A stretch of DNA of 64,000 nt from Elymus sibiricus (lineage: Eukaryota > Streptophyta > Magnoliopsida > Poales > Poaceae): positions 540,620,222 through 540,684,221 of the forward strand of contig CM077667.1 in the NCBI GenBank assembly GCA_039707655.1, read 5' to 3'. Shown one piece after another: positions 60,215-64,000 of the stretch. The position numbers and the translations under genes are program-made. The stretch's first letter is position 1, and each line of letters begins with the position of its first letter. A model generated the notes under the pieces. The model saw nothing but the letters and a program-made list of their open reading frames with translations, searched no databases and had not been told where the DNA came from.

Positions 60215-61949
60215 TGTTGGGGAACGTTGCATTTGAAACAAAAAATTTCCTGCGCACACGCAAGATCTATCCATGGTGATGAGCATCTACGAGAGGGAGA
60301 GTGGATCTACATACCCTTGTAGATCGCTAAGCGGGAAGCGTTTAATAAACGCGGTTGATGTAGTCGAACGTCTTCGCGATCCAAATCGCTAGTCGTCCCG
60401 CGAATCAATCACGATCTAGTGCCGAACGGACGGCACCTCCGCGTTCAGCACACGTACAGCTCGATGACGATCTCCGCCTTCTTGATCCAGCAAGAGGGAG
60501 CGGAGAGGTAGAAGAGTTCTCCGGCAGCGCGACGGCGCGGCGGCGTTGGTGGTGAAACTATTCTAGCAGGGCTTCGCCTAAGCGCTGCTGAAAACTAGAG
60601 GATTTGATCTATCGGGGAGAGAGGGCTGCACCGTGGCTAGGGTTTCTTGTGCTGCTGCCCTCTCTCCCCTCTAGCATATATAGGAGGGAGGAGAGGGGTT
60701 GGCCGACCTAGGGATCCTCCTAGGAGTCGGCCGAAGGAGGTGGAGGTGGAGGAGTCCACCTCCAATCCTACTCCTAGTAGGATTCCTTCCCTTCCCCACT
60801 TGGACTTTCCTTTCCCCAGTGGCTGGTTCGCCACCCTAAGGCCCATGTGGCCCTCTTGGGGTGTGGTGGGTCCAATTGGTGGACCCCCGGAACCCATTCG
60901 TCACTCCCGGTACACTGCCGGAAATGCCCGAAACTTTTCTGGAGTTCAAACACCACTTTCCTATATATCAATCTTTACCTCCGGACCATTCCGGAGCTCC
61001 TCGTGACGTCCGGGATCTCATCCGGGACTCCGAACAACCTTCGGTCACCAACATACATAACTCAACTATACCGAAACGTCACCGAACCTTAAGTGTGCAG
61101 ACCCTGCGGGTTCGAGAACTATGTAGACATGACCGAGACACCTCTACGGTCAATAACCAATAGCGGGACCTGGATGTCCATATTGGTTCCTACATATTCT
61201 ACGAAGATCTTTATCGTTTGAACCTCTATTTCAAGGATTCAGTTAATCCCGTACGCTGTTCCCTTTTTTGTTCGGTATGTTACTTGCCCGAGATTCAATC
61301 GTCGGTATCTCTATACCTAGTTCAATCTCGTTACCGGCAAGTCTCTTTACTCGTTTCGTAATACAAGATCCCGTGGCTAAAACTTTAGTCACATTGCTTG
61401 CAAGGCTTGTTGTGATGTTGTATTACCGAGTGGGTCCCGAGATACCTTTCCGTCACACGGAGTAACAAATCCCAGTCTTGATCCATGCCCACTCAATAGA
61501 CACCCTCGGAGATACCTGTAGAGCATATTTATAGTCACCCAGTTACGTTGCGACGTTTGATACACACAAGGTACTCCTCCGGTGTCAGTGAGTTGCATGA
61601 TCTCATGGTCATAGGAACAGATACTTGACATGCAGAAAACTATAGCAATAAACTGACACGATCATATGCTACGTTCATAGTTTGGGTCTTGTCCATCACA
61701 TCATTCTCCTAATGATGTGATCCTGTTATCAAATGACATCTCATGTCTATGGCTAGGAAACCTTGACCATCTTTGATCAACAAGCTAGTCTACTAGAGGC
61801 ATATTAGGGACACAGTGTTGTCTATGTACCCACACATGTATTTGAGTTTCCAATCAATACAATTCTAGCATGGATAATAAACGATTATCATGAACAAGGA
61901 AATATGATAATAACTAATTTATTATTTCCTCTAGGGCATATTTCCAACA
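60215..61949 (-). repeat. 5' LTR of Angela
   Basis: The 1735 bp LTR carries TGTTGGGGAACGTTGC at the left and TATTTCCAACA at the right. The TATA-like CATATATAGG lies near 60674-60683. Transcription would run left. Confidence 0.92.
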
Positions 61950-62434
61950 AATCTGACTGTTGGAGTGCAAAAGGGCCTCTGCCCAGGTTTCCGCCTCGAG
62001 ACGGCGGCGCTTCGTCCCGAAAGGTTGCTTATGATTTTTTCTAGGGTAAAACACACCATATAGGAGAAGAGGGGCATCAGGAGGCCAGCCAGGGCCCCAC
62101 AAGCGATCAGGGCGCGGCCTGGGGGGCACTCCCTGTTGTCTTGTGCCTGGCTGGTGGCCCCCCTCTGGTATATTTTTATCCTGGAAATTCACATATATTC
62201 AATAAAAATTCCTCGTGAAGTTTCAGGTCATTTGGAGTCTGGTTATTTTTCTGCCTTTTTCTCGGTTTTCCGATCCAGAATTCCAGTTTCCAGATAATTA
62301 CCTCTTTGTGATGTTCCTTGCATATTCAGAGAGAAGGAGCATAGGAATTGTATGATGTTCCTTGCATATTCAGAATAATGGACAAGAATATTGTAACCAT
62401 GAATAAGAAATCATGATGCGAAATGGGCGTATCA

Positions 62435-62644
62435 ACTCCCCCAAGCTTAGACCTCGCTTGTCCTCAAGCGAAAGCCGAACTCGAGAGTAATGACCACATA
62501 ATTTGAGAGAGAGGTGTCTATAAAAACAGAATATGGACATGGTAGCATCATGAATATCATTATATCAGCAACCATTTCATCATATAGCTTCTCATAACCA
62601 AGTAAAGATCTATTCACAATTATCAAAGTATGGAGCATAAACCT
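62435..62644 (-). other. Gypsy internal sequence next to the 3' LTR
   Basis: This is non-coding, with CAAGCTTAGACCTCGCTTGT and an AAGCGAAAGCC-type phrase common upstream of this LTR family. It is cut at 62644 by a Copia LTR. Confidence 0.7.
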
Positions 62645-62981
62645 TGTTAGAGATATGACACGCAATCGATACGATGAAGAATGAAATCAAGCAAAGGGAC
62701 ACAAGATTTTAACATGGAAAACCCCTCCAACATGAAGGGGAAAAAACCACGGGCGCCAGCCAGCCAAACTTCACTATGATCGGGAGAGGTTACAAATGTC
62801 GGGGATTTACAACCGATCGACTTATCCCGTGCGGCGGCTTACAAGAGGTATATATAACACAGGTGTCCTAGGTCAACCCTGATCCGCTTCGGCCCAATTT
62901 TACCGGCGACGGGCCTCGCTCCGCTCGCTCATCAGAAGTTGGCCTTTCTCTTTATATTAGAATTTGGAGCATAACATAACA
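62645..62981 (-). repeat. 3' LTR of the right-edge Copia
   Basis: The 337 bp LTR has TG/CA ends. It reads TGTTATGTTATGCTCCAAAT from the right on the minus strand, and ends ATATCTCTAACA. Confidence 0.82.
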
Positions 62982-63078
62982 AACTCCACCTTGAGACAAA
63001 TTCCATCTTCTAGCATGAATGAGAACCTTCTCCCTGAACAACAAAGAAAACACTTTCGGCACCAAACATCCACTAGGG

Positions 63079-64000
63079 CTAATGAGTTATACCAACTAAG
63101 TCTGAGCAAAGGTCAAACTTAGCAACAGGAACTGGCTTTGTCAACATATCAGCGGGATTATCATGAGTACTAATCTTGCATACCTTCAGTTTACCTTGCT
63201 CAACAATGTCTCGAACAAAATGATATTTGACATCAATGTGCTTTGTTCTCTCATGGAACATTTGATCCTTCGTGAGGTATATGGCACTCTGACTGTCACA
63301 AAATAGATTAATGCAAGAATTATCTCCAGAAAGCTCAGCATACAAACCTTTTAGCAAAACTGATTCTTTACATGCTTCTGTAATAGCCATGTATTCTGCT
63401 TCAGTGGTAGATTGGGCAACTACTGCCTGCAGTGTGGCCCTCCAACTCACGGCACAACCACCAACAGTGAACACATAACATGTAAGGGACCTCCTCTTGT
63501 CCAAGTCGCTGGAAGAAAAATCTGAATCCACATAGCCAGCTAGTCCCTCACCAGTCCTGCCGAATTTCAGACAAGCATTGGAAGTGCCACGAAGGTACCT
63601 GAAAATCCACTGAACAGCCTTCCAATGTTCCTTACCAGGGTTAGCCATATATCTACTAACCAAACTCATTGCAAATGACAAATCAGGCCTAGAACACACC
63701 ATGGCATACATTAAAGAACCGACAGCACTAGAATATGGAACTCTTCATCCGTACTAGGACACTGAGAAGATGACAATTTGAAATGAGGAGCAATAGGAAT
63801 GCTTACTGACGTAGCATCATGCATGTTAAAACGATGAAGAACTTTTTGAATGTAACTTTGCTGACTAAGAAATAACAAACCAGAATTTCTGTCCCTGGTA
63901 ATCTCCATACCTAGAATTTTCTTAGCAGCACCAAGATCCTTCATGTCAAACTCACCACTTAATTGTACCTTTAAAGCAGTGATCTCTCTCTTGCCCTTGG
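63079..64000 (-). pseudogene. Copia RT end and RNase H, frameshifted
   Basis: The frame enters from the right edge as part of the reverse transcriptase (KGKREITALKVQLSG, then MKDLGAAKKILGMEI and LSQQSYIQKVLHRFNM). A frameshift near 63711-63740 moves to a second frame that begins at the RT/RNase H boundary ([20 protein letters not shown]). The RNase H motifs are [30 protein letters not shown] and [13 protein letters not shown], and the frame ends ADMLTKPVP. The RT catalytic YVDD is outside the window. Apart from the frameshift, the 210-codon RNase H frame is undamaged. Confidence 0.87.

Larger units (their letters stand above)
53456..61949 (-). mobile_element. Angela/BARE1/WIS-type Copia, complete but degenerate
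   Basis: This element is 8494 bp with target duplications AATCT (53451-53455 and 61950-61954), LTRs of 1732 and 1735 bp, a primer-binding site GTGGCATCATGAGC (about 60201-60214, minus strand) and a purine tract AAGTGGGAGAA before the 3' LTR. The LTR start on the minus strand is TGTTGGAAATATGCCCTAG, the family hallmark. Gag and pol are recognisable but broken throughout. Confidence 0.94.
52409..62434 (-). repeat. Gypsy 3' LTR, split by Angela
   Basis: The LTR reads TGATACGCCCATTTCGCATC from 62434 on the minus strand and ends ...CTTGTGGGTCATCA at 52409. Without the 8494 bp Angela insertion and one copy of AATCT it is about 1.5 kb. Immediately right of 62434, on the minus strand, is AAGCTTGGGGGAGT, the purine tract, which identifies this copy as the 3' LTR. 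The left edge cuts the LINE ORF1. The related TGATACGTCTC LTR fragment at 10490-12799 shares the first bases. Confidence 0.85.
62645..64000 (-). mobile_element. Copia retrotransposon with 337 bp LTR, partial
   Basis: The 3' end of a minus-strand Copia element runs off the right edge. The LTR (62645-62981) has inverted ends TGTTA...TAACA. A purine tract AAGGTGGAGTT abuts it, then about 95 bp of untranslated sequence, then RNase H and reverse transcriptase frames. It is inserted into Gypsy internal sequence. The predicted target duplication is AACCT (62640-62644), to be matched beyond the window. Confidence 0.85.

Noticed and set aside
1..64000. A previously undescribed defence, biosynthetic or signalling system
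   Set aside because: Apart from one GDSL esterase gene, all coding signal belongs to transposable elements; no gene cluster is visible.

Overview
This is a piece of a large, repeat-packed grass nuclear genome. The Angela/BARE1/WIS-type Copia LTRs (termini TGTTGGAAATATGCCC...CAACA), the CACTA element with CACTAGTAGAAAACAG ends and the TGATACG-type Gypsy LTRs point to Triticeae (wheat, barley, rye or Aegilops). One intact host gene is visible, a four-exon GDSL esterase/lipase on the minus strand (16357-17866). Almost everything else is nested transposable elements and their remains. I see no rRNA, tRNA, CRISPR or bacterial operon.

Layout. 1-7102: right part of a degenerate Copia element (E1), inserted into a CACTA transposon (7103-9013). 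9014-10489: unassigned, gene- or intron-like DNA with a diverged ~480 bp tandem duplication. 10490-12799: Gypsy LTR fragment carrying a 2.1 kb gag-only, deletion-derived Gypsy element (10657-12761, TSD AATAC). 12844-15163: truncated BARE/Angela-type element (LTR plus leader). 15164-15498: terminus of a second CACTA-type element. 16357-17866: GDSL gene. 18100-18933: LINE-derived RNase H remnant. 20289-21029: a 741 bp non-autonomous TIR element with G-box palindromes in its TIRs and an 8 bp TSD.

From about 21.7 to 47.0 kb is a three-level nest. A fragment of a Gypsy leader holds a low-LTR-length Copia (22436-46951, LTRs of 130/124 bp, TSD TACCT). That Copia is split by two members of one other Copia family: E2 (24100-33717, TSD GGAGC, nearly intact polyprotein) and E3 (36588-46172, TSD TTGAC, decayed). 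E1 is a third member and shares its decayed interior with E3. From 47.0 to 64.0 kb, a LINE (47021-52408) is broken by a Gypsy 3' LTR (52409-62434). That LTR is itself split by an Angela element (53456-61949, TSD AATCT), and the Gypsy interior is entered at 62645 by a short-LTR Copia that runs off the window.

How the parts relate. E2 carries a gag-pol frame with one internal stop, while E1 and E3 share a non-coding interior but keep full LTRs. The simplest reading is a non-autonomous subfamily mobilised in trans by E2-like relatives. The GDSL gene is a small high-GC island between a CACTA end and LINE debris; the sequence gives no sign that the transposons regulate it.
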